A DNA stretch of 14,472 nucleotides from JAWWBN01 sp033720955 (GCA_033720955.1 JAWWBN010000083.1:1-14472); one strand, 5' to 3'. Shown: positions 1 through 7,820, counted from the first letter of the stretch. Numbers and translations are program-made. The notes: generated from the sequence alone by a model not told the origin.

Positions 1-352
1 CCTCCGGCGCCCCGGCGAGACGGGCGGTCAGGCCCGCGGGGACCAGCACCGCCGCGGTGAGCCGTCCGGCGCGGATCTCCTCGACCGCTCCCGCACGCCC
101 CCGGGCCGGCCGCAGCTCGATCCCCTCTTCGGCCGCCAGCAGCTCCTCCAGGCGGCCGCCGACCCCGGCGCGGTCGGCGGGGGCCTCGTAGACCACCGCC
201 ACGGCCACCGGCGCCGGGCCCTGACGGTCCATCTCGCCGAAGACCAGGGCGAAGATCGAGAAGAAGAAGAGCGGCATCAGAAAGGTCAGCGCCAGGGCGG
301 GGCGGTCCCGTAGCAGGTTGAGCCAGCCGATCTTCCAGACGGTGGCGATCAT
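1..352 (-). CDS. ABC-2 type transporter permease, N-terminal part (cut by left window edge)
   Basis: Seen: the ATG at 352 opens a frame that runs off the left edge after 117 codons. It begins MIATVWKIGWLNLLRDRP, followed by a strongly hydrophobic helix (about residues 18-40, with a Phe-rich PLFFFSIF core) and then a soluble stretch with VAVAVVYE and a Glu-rich segment. Family knowledge: this is the layout of ABC-2 permeases of the DrrB/YhhJ/NatB kind, where one N-terminal membrane helix is followed by a large extracytoplasmic domain and the remaining helices lie C-terminal, here outside the window. The start overlaps the ATPase stop by four bases (ATGA) and has a GGGAG ribosome site eight bases upstream, so the two are translationally coupled and surely form one transporter. 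Substrate is unknown; position at the end of a carotenoid operon hints at a lipid-like or glycolipid cargo, which is inference only. Confidence 0.85.
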   Translation of the reverse strand, partial: MIATVWKIGWLNLLRDRPALALTFLMPLFFFSIFALVFGEMDRQGPAPVAVAVVYEAPADRAGVGGRLEELLAAEEGIELRPARGRAGAVEEIRAGRLTAAVLVPAGLTARLAGAPE

Positions 353-1242
353 TCGCGCAGCTCCCGGCCGGTGAGCTGGGTGAAGATCTCCTCCAGCCGC
401 GGCGCCTCGACGTGGATGTCGGCGACTCCCAGCTCGGCGGCGGCGAGGCGCTCGAGGAGCGCCGCGAGCTGGGCCGGCACGTCGGTCAGATAGCCGGTGA
501 GCGTCCTCCCCGAGACGGCGAGGCCGCGGGGGAGCGCCAGGCCGTCGGGGTCGCCGTCGAGCTCCAGCCGGAGGACCCGGCTGCCGATGCGAGTGTGCCT
601 CGCGAGCTGGTCCAGGGTGCCGTCCGCGATGATCCGGCCGCGGTCCAGCACCACCATGCGGTCGCAGCGCGTCTGGACCTCGTCGAGGTGGTGGCTGCTC
701 TGCACCAGGGCGGCGCCGCCCCGGCGGAGCTCCTCCAGCATCTCCCAGATCCGCCCGCGGCCCTGGGGATCGACTCCCACGGTGGGCTCGTCCAGCAGCA
801 CCACCGCGGGTCGGTGGAGAACGCCGCAGGCGATGTTGAGCCGCCGCCTCATGCCCCCGGAGAAGCCCGCCACGGGCTCGGCGGCTCGACGGGCGAGACC
901 GGTCCAGTCGAGCGCCCAGTCGATCCGCTCGGCGAGGCGGGGGCGGGGGAGGCCGTGGAGCCGGCCGAAGACCGAGAGGTTCTCGCGAGCGGTCAGCGCC
1001 GGGTAGAGCGCCACCTCCTGCGGCACGAGGCCGAGCGACCCGTCGCCGACGGCGATCTCGCCGCCGTCGAGATCCGTGAGGCCGCAGACCGCCCGCAGGA
1101 GGGTGGTCTTGCCGGCGCCGTTCGGGCCCAGGAGCCCCAGCCACTCGCCGGCGCGCAGCTCGAGATCCACCCCGTCCAGCGCCCGGGTGGCCCCGAAGCT
1201 CTTGCGGGCGCCGCGCACCGCCAGCACGGCGCCCTCAGGCAT
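349..1242 (-). CDS. ABC transporter ATP-binding protein (DrrA/CcmA-like)
   Basis: A 297-residue ATPase subunit with every landmark of a functional nucleotide-binding domain: Walker A GPNGAGKT (39-46), Q-loop Gln75 (VPQE), signature FSGGM (127-131), Walker B VVLLDEP (147-153) and the switch histidine in SSHH (182-185). The C-terminal ~85 residues form the extension typical of ATPases that serve ABC-2 permeases (drug, polysaccharide or sodium export), ending in LEEIFTQLTGRE. It energises export by the permease encoded immediately downstream. The ATG at 1242 is preceded by GGAAGGGA about five bases away and overlaps the end of the glycosyltransferase gene by eight bases, so it belongs to the carotenoid operon transcript. 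The cargo cannot be read from the ATPase; a link to carotenoid glycolipid or other envelope lipid is a contextual guess. Confidence 0.93.
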   Translation of the reverse strand: MPEGAVLAVRGARKSFGATRALDGVDLELRAGEWLGLLGPNGAGKTTLLRAVCGLTDLDGGEIAVGDGSLGLVPQEVALYPALTARENLSVFGRLHGLPRPRLAERIDWALDWTGLARRAAEPVAGFSGGMRRRLNIACGVLHRPAVVLLDEPTVGVDPQGRGRIWEMLEELRRGGAALVQSSHHLDEVQTRCDRMVVLDRGRIIADGTLDQLARHTRIGSRVLRLELDGDPDGLALPRGLAVSGRTLTGYLTDVPAQLAALLERLAAAELGVADIHVEAPRLEEIFTQLTGRELRE

Positions 1243-2356
1243 GACGTCCCTTCCAGGCCACCGGCCGGCCAGCGGTCTCTCGGAGGAGGGCGTACCACTG
1301 GATCGCCACCAGCAGGACCACCGAGACCGGGTGCAGGAGGACCCCCAGCCACGACTGGCGGAAGCGCACCGCCAGCAGGGAGCGGGTGCCGACGGCGAGA
1401 AGGGTGGCGGCGCCCGCGACGAGCAGGAGGCGGGGCGAGAGACCGCCCGCCACGGCGCCGGCCGCGAGGAGGACGGGTCCCAGGACCTGGCCGCCCAGGA
1501 GAAGCAGACTCCACGGCACGACGGCCGCCGGCGCCGCCATCCCCTCGGTGGCGTTCTTGGCCAGTCCCCTCCAGACCTGGGCCGCGCCCCGGTACATCCG
1601 GCAGGAGGCCAGCCGGCTGGCGTCGAAGAGGTCGGTGGCCAGGCCGGCGCGGCGGAAGGCGCGCGGCAGGGTGATTCCGTCGTGCCGCGAGGCGCGGATC
1701 GCGGCGTGACCGCCCGCCTTCTCGTAGGCGCTCCGCCGCGCCGCGAAGAGCTGTCCGCACCCGGCGGCGAGAGAGGTCTGGCGGGAGCGCCGCATCCGGC
1801 GGATGGGCAGGTACCCCAGCAGGACGAAGTGGATCAGGGGCAGCAGCAGCCGCTCCAGCAGGGTGCCCGTCTCCTGGTGGGGGAAGCCGCTCACCAGGTC
1901 GCTGCCGCTCTCCTCGAGGAAGCCGGCGATCCGGCCCACTGCGCCCGGCGCGAGCCGCACGTCGGCGTCCATGAAGAGGAGGATCTCGCAATCGGTGACC
2001 CGGCTCAGGGCGAAGCAGGCGTGCTGCTTGCCGCACCAGCCGGAGGGAAGTGGCGGCGCGGCGTGGAGACGGACCCGGGGATCGCGCGCGGCGACCCGGC
2101 GCACGATCTCCGCCGTCGCGTCCTTCGAGCCGTCATCCATCACGTGCACCTCGGCCGGCAGCTCGGGGTCGCCGAGCACCGACTCGAGCGCTCCTTTGAT
2201 CGAGGTCTCCTCGTCGCGAGCCGGGATCAGCACCGCCACCCGCCCCGACGGCCTCGCGGTGCGCCGCGGCGCCCGGAAGACGACCAGGTTCCCCGCCGCC
2301 AGCGCGGCCGGGAGCGCCGCCAGCGCCAGGGCGGTCCAGCCCAGGAGCTCCGGCAT
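1235..2356 (-). CDS. crtQ: CrtQ-like family 2 glycosyltransferase (carotenoid acid glucosyltransferase)
   Basis: A 373-residue membrane-associated GT2 enzyme. Seen: N-terminal hydrophobic helix (5-27), GT-A nucleotide-sugar core with VLIPARDE (43-49), DDGS (74-77) and the metal-binding DAD (130-132), then hydrophobic helices around 170-182, 280-325 and 338-358. Several elements match what I remember of Staphylococcus aureus CrtQ rather than generic GT2 enzymes: GWCGKQHAC (106-114; GKWYGKSHAC in CrtQ), CRMYRG (252-257; FRMYQE) and a C-terminal VAWKGR (366-371; VEWKGR). CrtQ glucosylates the carboxyl group of 4,4'-diaponeurosporenoate at the membrane. The start is fixed by a strong GGAGGAGGAG site just upstream and by the acyltransferase stop two bases earlier. 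Neighbours (two CrtI-type enzymes, aldehyde dehydrogenase, acyltransferase) support the same role. HpnB-like hopanoid-associated GT2 enzymes are the main alternative. Confidence 0.8.
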   Translation of the reverse strand: MPELLGWTALALAALPAALAAGNLVVFRAPRRTARPSGRVAVLIPARDEETSIKGALESVLGDPELPAEVHVMDDGSKDATAEIVRRVAARDPRVRLHAAPPLPSGWCGKQHACFALSRVTDCEILLFMDADVRLAPGAVGRIAGFLEESGSDLVSGFPHQETGTLLERLLLPLIHFVLLGYLPIRRMRRSRQTSLAAGCGQLFAARRSAYEKAGGHAAIRASRHDGITLPRAFRRAGLATDLFDASRLASCRMYRGAAQVWRGLAKNATEGMAAPAAVVPWSLLLLGGQVLGPVLLAAGAVAGGLSPRLLLVAGAATLLAVGTRSLLAVRFRQSWLGVLLHPVSVVLLVAIQWYALLRETAGRPVAWKGRHA

Positions 2357-2358
2357 CC

Positions 2359-3168
2359 CTACTCCTCCTCCCCGTGGCCGGCGCGGAAGCGCTCGCCCCG
2401 AATCAGCGCTCGGAGCCGGCGCCCCAGGTCGTAGACGCCGCCCACTCCCTTCTTGCCGGCGACCAGGGTCTCGAAGCGGCCGGGGTCGCGCGTCTGCGCC
2501 TCCTCCGCCAAGATGTCCATGGTGGCGGCGAGGGCCTCCTCCAGGGTCGTCGTCCACTCCTCGACGGTCCGCCCCTCGCCTGGCTCGATCTCGATCGGCG
2601 GTCCCAGCCGCACCAGCGCCTCGGGCCGGCGCTCGTTCCAGAACGGGTACTCCATGGCCAGGGGCACGATCCGCCCGCGGGGCAGCCGTGCCGCCAGGTG
2701 GGCGATCCCGGGACGCAGCGCGACCGGCCGGCGCCGCGGGTCGGTGAACTCGCCCTCCGCCGTCAGCCAGAGGGAGGCCCCGGGGCGCTCGAGGATCTCG
2801 AGGCTCGTGCGCAGGAACTTCGCCGCGCCCCGGCGGCTGTCCTGCTCCACGCCGAACAGCCCCAGACGCTTGAAGAGGGAGTACTTCTCCAGCATGGCGG
2901 CGTCGATGGGGCCGTAGCCCTCCTCGACGTGGACCAGCTTCGCGCCCAGCAGCATGAAGAGGATGGGGTCCCACCACGACGGGTGGTTCGAGTAGAGGAT
3001 GACCGGGACGTCCCAGGCGGGCGGTGGGGCGCTGGTCTTCGACACCCGGACGGCGGTGAAGCTCTTCGCGAAGTAGCCCTCGAGCCAGCGGGCGAACCAG
3101 GCCATGAGCCGCGGCGAGTAGGTGGGCAGCTCGTCGCGCGGTCGCGACGGCCGGGCGGCGCCGCTCAT
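2359..3168 (-). CDS. PlsC-type acyltransferase, probably acylating the carotenoid glycoside
   Basis: A 269-residue lysophospholipid-acyltransferase-family (LPLAT/PlsC) protein. Seen: the HX4D catalytic motif NHPSWWD (61-67), motif II region around GVEQDSRRG (106-114), motif III TAEGEFTD (136-143, in place of the usual FPEGTRS) and motif IV VPLAMEY (168-174). There is no clear transmembrane helix, only an aromatic amphipathic N-terminal stretch (MAWFARWLEGYF, 22-33) that could sit on the membrane. Family members move an acyl chain from acyl-CoA or acyl-ACP to a hydroxyl group. Lying directly before the CrtQ-like gene (two-base gap), it most likely acylates the sugar of the carotenoid glycoside, the job done by CrtO in staphylococci and CruD in Chlorobium. 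The frame extends upstream to a GTG at 3210 that would overlap the preceding gene; ATG 3168, ten bases after that gene's stop, is preferred although its ribosome site is weak. Confidence 0.8.
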   Translation of the reverse strand: MSGAARPSRPRDELPTYSPRLMAWFARWLEGYFAKSFTAVRVSKTSAPPPAWDVPVILYSNHPSWWDPILFMLLGAKLVHVEEGYGPIDAAMLEKYSLFKRLGLFGVEQDSRRGAAKFLRTSLEILERPGASLWLTAEGEFTDPRRRPVALRPGIAHLAARLPRGRIVPLAMEYPFWNERRPEALVRLGPPIEIEPGEGRTVEEWTTTLEEALAATMDILAEEAQTRDPGRFETLVAGKKGVGGVYDLGRRLRALIRGERFRAGHGEEE

Positions 3169-3178
3169 GGGCTCGCGG

Positions 3179-4735
3179 TCACGAGACCGCCCGCAGCCTC
3201 GGGGCGGCACGGCCCACGACGCCGTCCCGGTCGAGGCTGTCGGCGGCGATCCAGCCCGACATCAGCACCATCGGCATCCCCGGGCCCGGGTGCGCGGCGC
3301 CACCGGCCAGATAGAGGCCACCGAGCTCGCGGCTGCGGTTGCCCGGCTTGAAGGCGCCGTTGAAGAGGCCGTGGCTCGCCAGGCCGTAGATGGCGCCGTC
3401 GAGCACCCGGTATCGCTCGTGGATGTCCTGCGGGGTGAGGGTCCGCTCCACCACGATCCGCTCCTCCAGGTCCTCCATGCCGGCCACCCGCTTCAGCTTC
3501 TCCACGATGGTGTCGCGGTAGCGGGGCAGCATCTCCGACCAGTCGTGATGGGGCCGCAGATAGGGGGTGTGGACCAGCACGTAGAGCGCCTCCCCGCCCT
3601 CGGGCGCGACCCCCGGCTCGGTCAGGGATGGAGCGGCGACGTAGGCGGTGGGGTCGGGCGCCGGCTCCCCCTTCTCGTAGATCCACTCGAACTCCTCCTC
3701 CGGGTCGTTGGAGAAGACGAAGTTGTGGTGCAGCAGGTGCTCGTACCGCTTCGACAGACCCAGGTAGAGGACGACACCGGAGCAGGCCGGCTCGTAGGGC
3801 CCGCCGCGGTCGAAGCGCGCGGCGACGCCGCCGCCCACCAGCTCGCGGTAGGTGCGCACCGAGTCCATGTTGGAGACCACGGCGGCGAAGCTCATCTCCT
3901 CGCCGTCCTCGGTCTCGATGCCCCGGACCCGCTGGCCGTCGTGAACGACGCGGGCGACGCCGCGGCCGGCGTGGATCTCCACCCCGAGCTCCTCGGCCAG
4001 CGCGGCCAGCGCCACCGGCACCGCGCGGGTGCCGCCCATCGGATACCAGATTCCCTCGTCGGTCTGCATGTGGGCGATGCCGCAGAGCACCGCCGGCGAG
4101 TTGTAGGGCGAGGAGCCCACGTACTGGGTGAAGTGGTCCAGCATCTGCGAGGCGCGGGCGTCGGGCACGTGGGAGCGGATGGTGTCGGCCACCGAGCGGC
4201 CCATCCGGAGCGCCATCAGGTCCTTGAGGGTCGAGATCTTGAAGGTGCCGGTCACGTCCATGGTGTCCCGGATCCCCTCGACCGACTTCCAGAAGAAGAA
4301 CCTGTCCGAGATCTCGTGCAGCCGCTCCGAGAGCCCCAGGAACTTCTCGTAGCCGGCGCCGGAGCCGGTGCCGGGCGCGAGCTCGTCCAGACGGCGACGC
4401 ATCTCGGCGACGTCCTCGACCAGATCCAGGGTGGAGCCGTCCTCGAAGAAGCAGCGCCACTGGGGGTCGAGACGGACCATCTCCAGGTGGTCCTCCAGAC
4501 GCCTTCCGGCCTCCGCGAAGACCCGGCGCAGAACGCTGGGCACGGTGAGGATGGTCGGCCCCATGTCGAAGCGGAAGCCCTCTTCCTCCAGCAGCGCCGC
4601 CTTGCCGCCCAGCCAGGGGTTCTTCTCGAACAGGCTCACCGCGTAGCCGCGGGCGGCCAGGGTGCAGGCCGCCGACAGGCCGGCCAGGCCGCCGCCCACG
4701 ACGGCGATCCGCTCGTTGTCTCTCCATCCGCTCAT
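3179..4735 (-). CDS. CrtI-family carotenoid oxidoreductase B (desaturase or CrtP-like oxidase)
   Basis: A 518-residue FAD-dependent enzyme of the phytoene desaturase family. Seen: N-terminal Rossmann motif VVGGGLAG (12-19) with the ribose-binding acidic residue Glu37 (LFEK), GGKA (43-46), the FRFDMGPT signature (54-61), the mid-protein GIWYPMGGTRAVP segment (228-240) and the C-terminal FAD/substrate motif LYLAGGAAHPGPGMP (474-488). Length is normal for the family. The start is well fixed: AAAGGAG lies about six bases before ATG 4735, and the start overlaps the aldehyde dehydrogenase stop as ATGA. Members desaturate polyene chains (CrtI, CrtN, CrtD) or oxidise the terminal methyl to an aldehyde (CrtP/CrtNb). 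Sequence alone does not tell me which; position right after an aldehyde dehydrogenase, and divergence from the other CrtI-type protein of the operon, make a division of labour (one desaturase, one oxidase) likely. Confidence 0.88.
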   Translation of the reverse strand: MSGWRDNERIAVVGGGLAGLSAACTLAARGYAVSLFEKNPWLGGKAALLEEEGFRFDMGPTILTVPSVLRRVFAEAGRRLEDHLEMVRLDPQWRCFFEDGSTLDLVEDVAEMRRRLDELAPGTGSGAGYEKFLGLSERLHEISDRFFFWKSVEGIRDTMDVTGTFKISTLKDLMALRMGRSVADTIRSHVPDARASQMLDHFTQYVGSSPYNSPAVLCGIAHMQTDEGIWYPMGGTRAVPVALAALAEELGVEIHAGRGVARVVHDGQRVRGIETEDGEEMSFAAVVSNMDSVRTYRELVGGGVAARFDRGGPYEPACSGVVLYLGLSKRYEHLLHHNFVFSNDPEEEFEWIYEKGEPAPDPTAYVAAPSLTEPGVAPEGGEALYVLVHTPYLRPHHDWSEMLPRYRDTIVEKLKRVAGMEDLEERIVVERTLTPQDIHERYRVLDGAIYGLASHGLFNGAFKPGNRSRELGGLYLAGGAAHPGPGMPMVLMSGWIAADSLDRDGVVGRAAPRLRAVS

Positions 4736-6240
4736 CTCGAACTCCTTTGGGGCCCGCCGGACCGGTTCCGGCCGGGCGACGGGCCTGCGGCCCGCGACAG
4801 CTCCGTCAGCGCCGCGAGGCGCCGGCGGAGCGAGCCGCCGTGCAGCAGTCGCAGAATAGCGAAGAGCGCTCGCTCTTCGTGGGGTCGGGGCGGCCCCAGG
4901 TGCGGCCGCCATCGGGTCCGCCGGCGCACGAGGGTCTTCGTGGTCGTCATCTCCTCGAGACCCTCGACGCCGCGGGTGCGTCCAAAACCGCTCCGTCCGC
5001 GGCCACCGAAGGTGAGCCGCGGATCGGCGGTGGGCGCGATCACGTCGTTGATCACCACCACGCCCGCCCTCGCCCGGGCGGCCACGCGGACGGCGCTTCT
5101 CGGGCCGCCGAAGACCGTCGCGCCCAGGGCGTAGGGGCACCGAGCGGCGAGGTCCAGCGCCTCCTCTTCCGAGTCCACCGGGCAGAGACCCGCCACCGGC
5201 GCCATCAGGTCGGCGGCGAAGAGGTCCATCCCGGGTCGCGCGTCGGCCAGCAGGACCGGCGTCACGCCGGCTGCGGACGGGGCTCCGCCGGCGACGAGCC
5301 GCGCCCCCTGGCCGAGGGCGTCCCCGACCACCGCCGCCAGCCGCTCCGCGGTGGTGGCCGGCAGGGGCAGGGGCGGAGACCCGTCGAGCCGGAGCGCCAG
5401 CCGCCTCTCGAGCTCGGCGGCGTGCTGGCGGGCGACGAAGATCCGCCGCGGCGCGATGCAGGTGGCGCCGCCGTTGAGGGTCATGCCGAAGGCGACGGCG
5501 CGGGCCGTCAGCTCCAGGTCGGCGTCGGCCAGCACGAAGCAGGCGTCGCACCCGGAGAGCTCCAGGGTCGCCGGGATGAGGCTCGGGGCGAGCCGCTCGA
5601 GGAGCTCGGACCCGGTGTCCGCCGAGCCGGTCAGAACCACCCGGTCCACCCCGGCGTCGATGGCCGCCTGCGCCTCGCGCGGCGACTCGGGCAGGACCGC
5701 CAGCAGACCGGCCGGTAGACCGGCGGCGGCGAGCAGCTCGGCCAGGGCGAGGGCGACGGGACGGCCGCCCGGGGCGGGCTTGAGGAGGACCGCGTTGCCG
5801 GCGGCGAGCGCCTGCAGGGCCTGGACCCCCGGTAGCAGGAGGGGGTAGTTGCCGGGCCCGATCACCAGCACGACGCCGAGCGGCTCCCGGCGCACCTCCA
5901 GGCCGACGCCGCCCAGCCAGGCCGGACCCCAGCCCGCCGGCCTGCGGGGCCGCAGGATGCGGGCCGCGCGGCGCTCCAGGAAGCGGGCGGCGTCCGCCAG
6001 GGGCAGAAGCTCGGCCGAGACCGTCTCTGCGGTCGAGCGTCGATGGGGACCCCGGGCCGCCGCCGCCACCCGGGGGGCCTGCTCCGCCAGGAGGCGGCGG
6101 AAGGCGGCGATGACCGGGAGCCGCCCCCGGACGCCGCGCCCGGCCCAGGCCGGCTGCGCCGCGCGAGCCGCGGCGAGGGCCCGGGTCGCCCGGGGCTGGG
6201 CGTGGCCGCCCTCGGCGACCGGCGCGGGCCGAGCGCTCAT
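4732..6240 (-). CDS. Aldehyde dehydrogenase of the carotenoid operon (AldH-like)
   Basis: A 502-residue NAD(P)-dependent aldehyde dehydrogenase. Seen: GPGNYPL (128-134) carrying the transition-state Asn131, LLKP with Lys154, cofactor loop GSADTG (205-210), general base Glu227 in LELSG, nucleophile Cys261 in NGGATCIAPRR, and the C-terminal FGGRGRSGFGR segment near residues 415-425. Core catalysis therefore looks intact. The last ~64 residues form an Arg-rich tail with an amphipathic stretch (LFAILRLLHGG), which may dock the enzyme on the membrane or on partner enzymes. In staphyloxanthin-type pathways an aldehyde dehydrogenase turns the terminal carotenoid aldehyde made by CrtP into the carboxylate that CrtQ then glycosylates. 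Its place between two CrtI-family genes, with ATGA overlaps at both ends, points to exactly this step. Oxidation of some other lipid aldehyde cannot be excluded. Confidence 0.88.
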   Translation of the reverse strand: MSARPAPVAEGGHAQPRATRALAAARAAQPAWAGRGVRGRLPVIAAFRRLLAEQAPRVAAAARGPHRRSTAETVSAELLPLADAARFLERRAARILRPRRPAGWGPAWLGGVGLEVRREPLGVVLVIGPGNYPLLLPGVQALQALAAGNAVLLKPAPGGRPVALALAELLAAAGLPAGLLAVLPESPREAQAAIDAGVDRVVLTGSADTGSELLERLAPSLIPATLELSGCDACFVLADADLELTARAVAFGMTLNGGATCIAPRRIFVARQHAAELERRLALRLDGSPPLPLPATTAERLAAVVGDALGQGARLVAGGAPSAAGVTPVLLADARPGMDLFAADLMAPVAGLCPVDSEEEALDLAARCPYALGATVFGGPRSAVRVAARARAGVVVINDVIAPTADPRLTFGGRGRSGFGRTRGVEGLEEMTTTKTLVRRRTRWRPHLGPPRPHEERALFAILRLLHGGSLRRRLAALTELSRAAGPSPGRNRSGGPQRSSR

Positions 6241-7820
6241 GCGACCTGCCCGGCGGCGGTCCGCAGCCCGCGCTCGGGCAGGGCCTCTTCGGCGGCCGTC
6301 TCCCAGGCGGCGTCGATGGCCAGATCGTCGACCAGGAGGCGGGAGGTGATGCGGGCCGACTCGAAGATCACCGGCAGACCGCTGCCGGGATGGGTGCCGC
6401 CGCCGACCAGGTAGACCGAATCGAGGTCCTCGAAGCGGTTGCGGGGCCTCAGGTGGAGCATCTGGTCGAGCGAGTGGGCCAGGTTGAAGGTGGCGCCGCG
6501 GTAGATCCGGTGCTCCTGGCTCCAGCCGGCGGGGGTGAGCCGCTTCTCGAAGCGGATCCGCTTCTCGACGTCGGTGACGCCCACCCGCTCGAGCTGGCGC
6601 AGCGCCACGGAGCGGAAGCGCTCCTCCTCGCGCGACCAGTCCACGTTGGGATGCTCGTGGGTGACCGGTACCAGCATGTAGAGCGAGGTCATCCCCGGCG
6701 GCGCCATGGTCGGGTCGGTCACGCAGGGGTTGTGCACGTAGAAGGAGGGGTTCTCCGACAGGCGGTGGCGGGTCTCGATGTCGTCCAGGTTCTCGCGGTA
6801 GTCGTCGGTCAGGAAGATGGTGTGGTGGTCGAGATCCGGCTCCTCGCCGTCGAGCCCCAGGTAGAGCATGAAGGTGGAGCAGGAGTACCGCTTGCGGGCC
6901 AGCTTCCTGTCGGTCCAGCGGCGCCGCAGACCGTCGGGCACCAGACGGCGCATGGCCTCCGCGAAGTCGGCGTTGACGACCAGGGCGTCGCAGCGGTAGC
7001 TGCCCCGCGGGGTGCGGACCCCCACCGCCCGCCGGCCGTCGAAGAGGATCTCCTCCACCGGCTCGCCGAGACGCACGTCGGCGCCCAGCTCGCCGGCCAC
7101 CCGGGCCATGGCCTCGGTCACCGCGCCGCATCCGCCGCGCGGGTGGAAGACGCCGTGCTCGAGCTCCAGGAACGCCAGGATGGTGAACAGGCTCGGGCAC
7201 TGGAAGGGCGACATGCCCAGGTACTTGCTCTGGAAGGAGAAGGCGAGCCGGATGCGGGGGTCCGTGAAATACCGCCCGAGATCGGAGTCCACGCTGGAGA
7301 AGGGCCGCAGCAGGGGGAGGATCTTGCCCAGCGGTACCTTGAAGAGATCGCGGACCCCGGAGAAGGACGACTGCAGGATGGGGGTGAAGGCGTCGAGCTT
7401 CTTGCGGTTGTCCTCGATGTAGCGACGCACGTTGGCGGCGTCGTCGGGCGAGATGGAGGCGACCTGACGCTCCAACTGGCCGAGGTCCGTGCTCGCCAGC
7501 AGCTCGGCGCCGTCCTCGAAACGGAGACGGTAGTTGGGGTCCAGCCGGATCAGCTCGACCTCTTCGTCAAGCGAGCGGCCGCACATCTGGAAGATCGAGC
7601 GCAGCACCTGCGGGTAGAGGAAGAAGGTCGGTCCCAGGTCGAAGCGAAAGCCGTCCTGCTCGATGGTGGAGGTGCGCCCGCCCACCCGGTCGTGCCGCTC
7701 CAGAACCGTGACGTCCACCCCCGCCCTGGCCAGCAGCATGGCCGAGGCGAGGCCGCCGGGTCCGGCGCCCACCACGACGGCTCGGCGCGGCTTCCTGCTG
7801 CTCATCTGGAGGACGCTCAT
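6237..7820 (-). CDS. CrtI-family carotenoid oxidoreductase A (CrtN/CrtI-like desaturase), first gene of the operon
   Basis: A 527-residue flavoprotein of the phytoene/dehydrosqualene desaturase family. Seen: Rossmann motif VVGAGPGG (16-23), Glu41 (VLER), VGGRT (46-50), FRFDLGPTFF (58-67), the central FSFQSKYLGMSPF (194-206) and GVFHPRGG (223-230) segments, TFMLYLGLD (316-324), and the C-terminal YLVGGGTHPGSGLP (470-483). These are the canonical blocks of CrtI/CrtN enzymes, which remove hydrogens from C40 phytoene or C30 dehydrosqualene/squalene at the membrane surface. ATG 7820 is chosen over ATG 7805 because AGGAA lies about eight bases before it; the open frame continues upstream but only through the spacer and antisense to the cupin gene. 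Being first, it probably has its own promoter in 7821-7976. Desaturase is the likely role, oxidase the alternative. Confidence 0.88.
   Translation of the reverse strand: MSVLQMSSRKPRRAVVVGAGPGGLASAMLLARAGVDVTVLERHDRVGGRTSTIEQDGFRFDLGPTFFLYPQVLRSIFQMCGRSLDEEVELIRLDPNYRLRFEDGAELLASTDLGQLERQVASISPDDAANVRRYIEDNRKKLDAFTPILQSSFSGVRDLFKVPLGKILPLLRPFSSVDSDLGRYFTDPRIRLAFSFQSKYLGMSPFQCPSLFTILAFLELEHGVFHPRGGCGAVTEAMARVAGELGADVRLGEPVEEILFDGRRAVGVRTPRGSYRCDALVVNADFAEAMRRLVPDGLRRRWTDRKLARKRYSCSTFMLYLGLDGEEPDLDHHTIFLTDDYRENLDDIETRHRLSENPSFYVHNPCVTDPTMAPPGMTSLYMLVPVTHEHPNVDWSREEERFRSVALRQLERVGVTDVEKRIRFEKRLTPAGWSQEHRIYRGATFNLAHSLDQMLHLRPRNRFEDLDSVYLVGGGTHPGSGLPVIFESARITSRLLVDDLAIDAAWETAAEEALPERGLRTAAGQVA

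Noticed and set aside
3122..5134. Long plus-strand open frame (670 codons) opposite the carotenoid genes
   Set aside because: It is antisense to two well-supported enzymes, has a His/Gly/Glu/Val-rich low-complexity composition, no domain motif, and is what GC-rich third positions produce on the opposite strand.
4736..5551. N-terminal extension of the second CrtI-type frame into the aldehyde dehydrogenase gene
   Set aside because: The added residues are Arg-rich out-of-frame translation of the dehydrogenase. ATG 4735 has a strong AAAGGAG site and directly precedes the VVGGGLAG motif.
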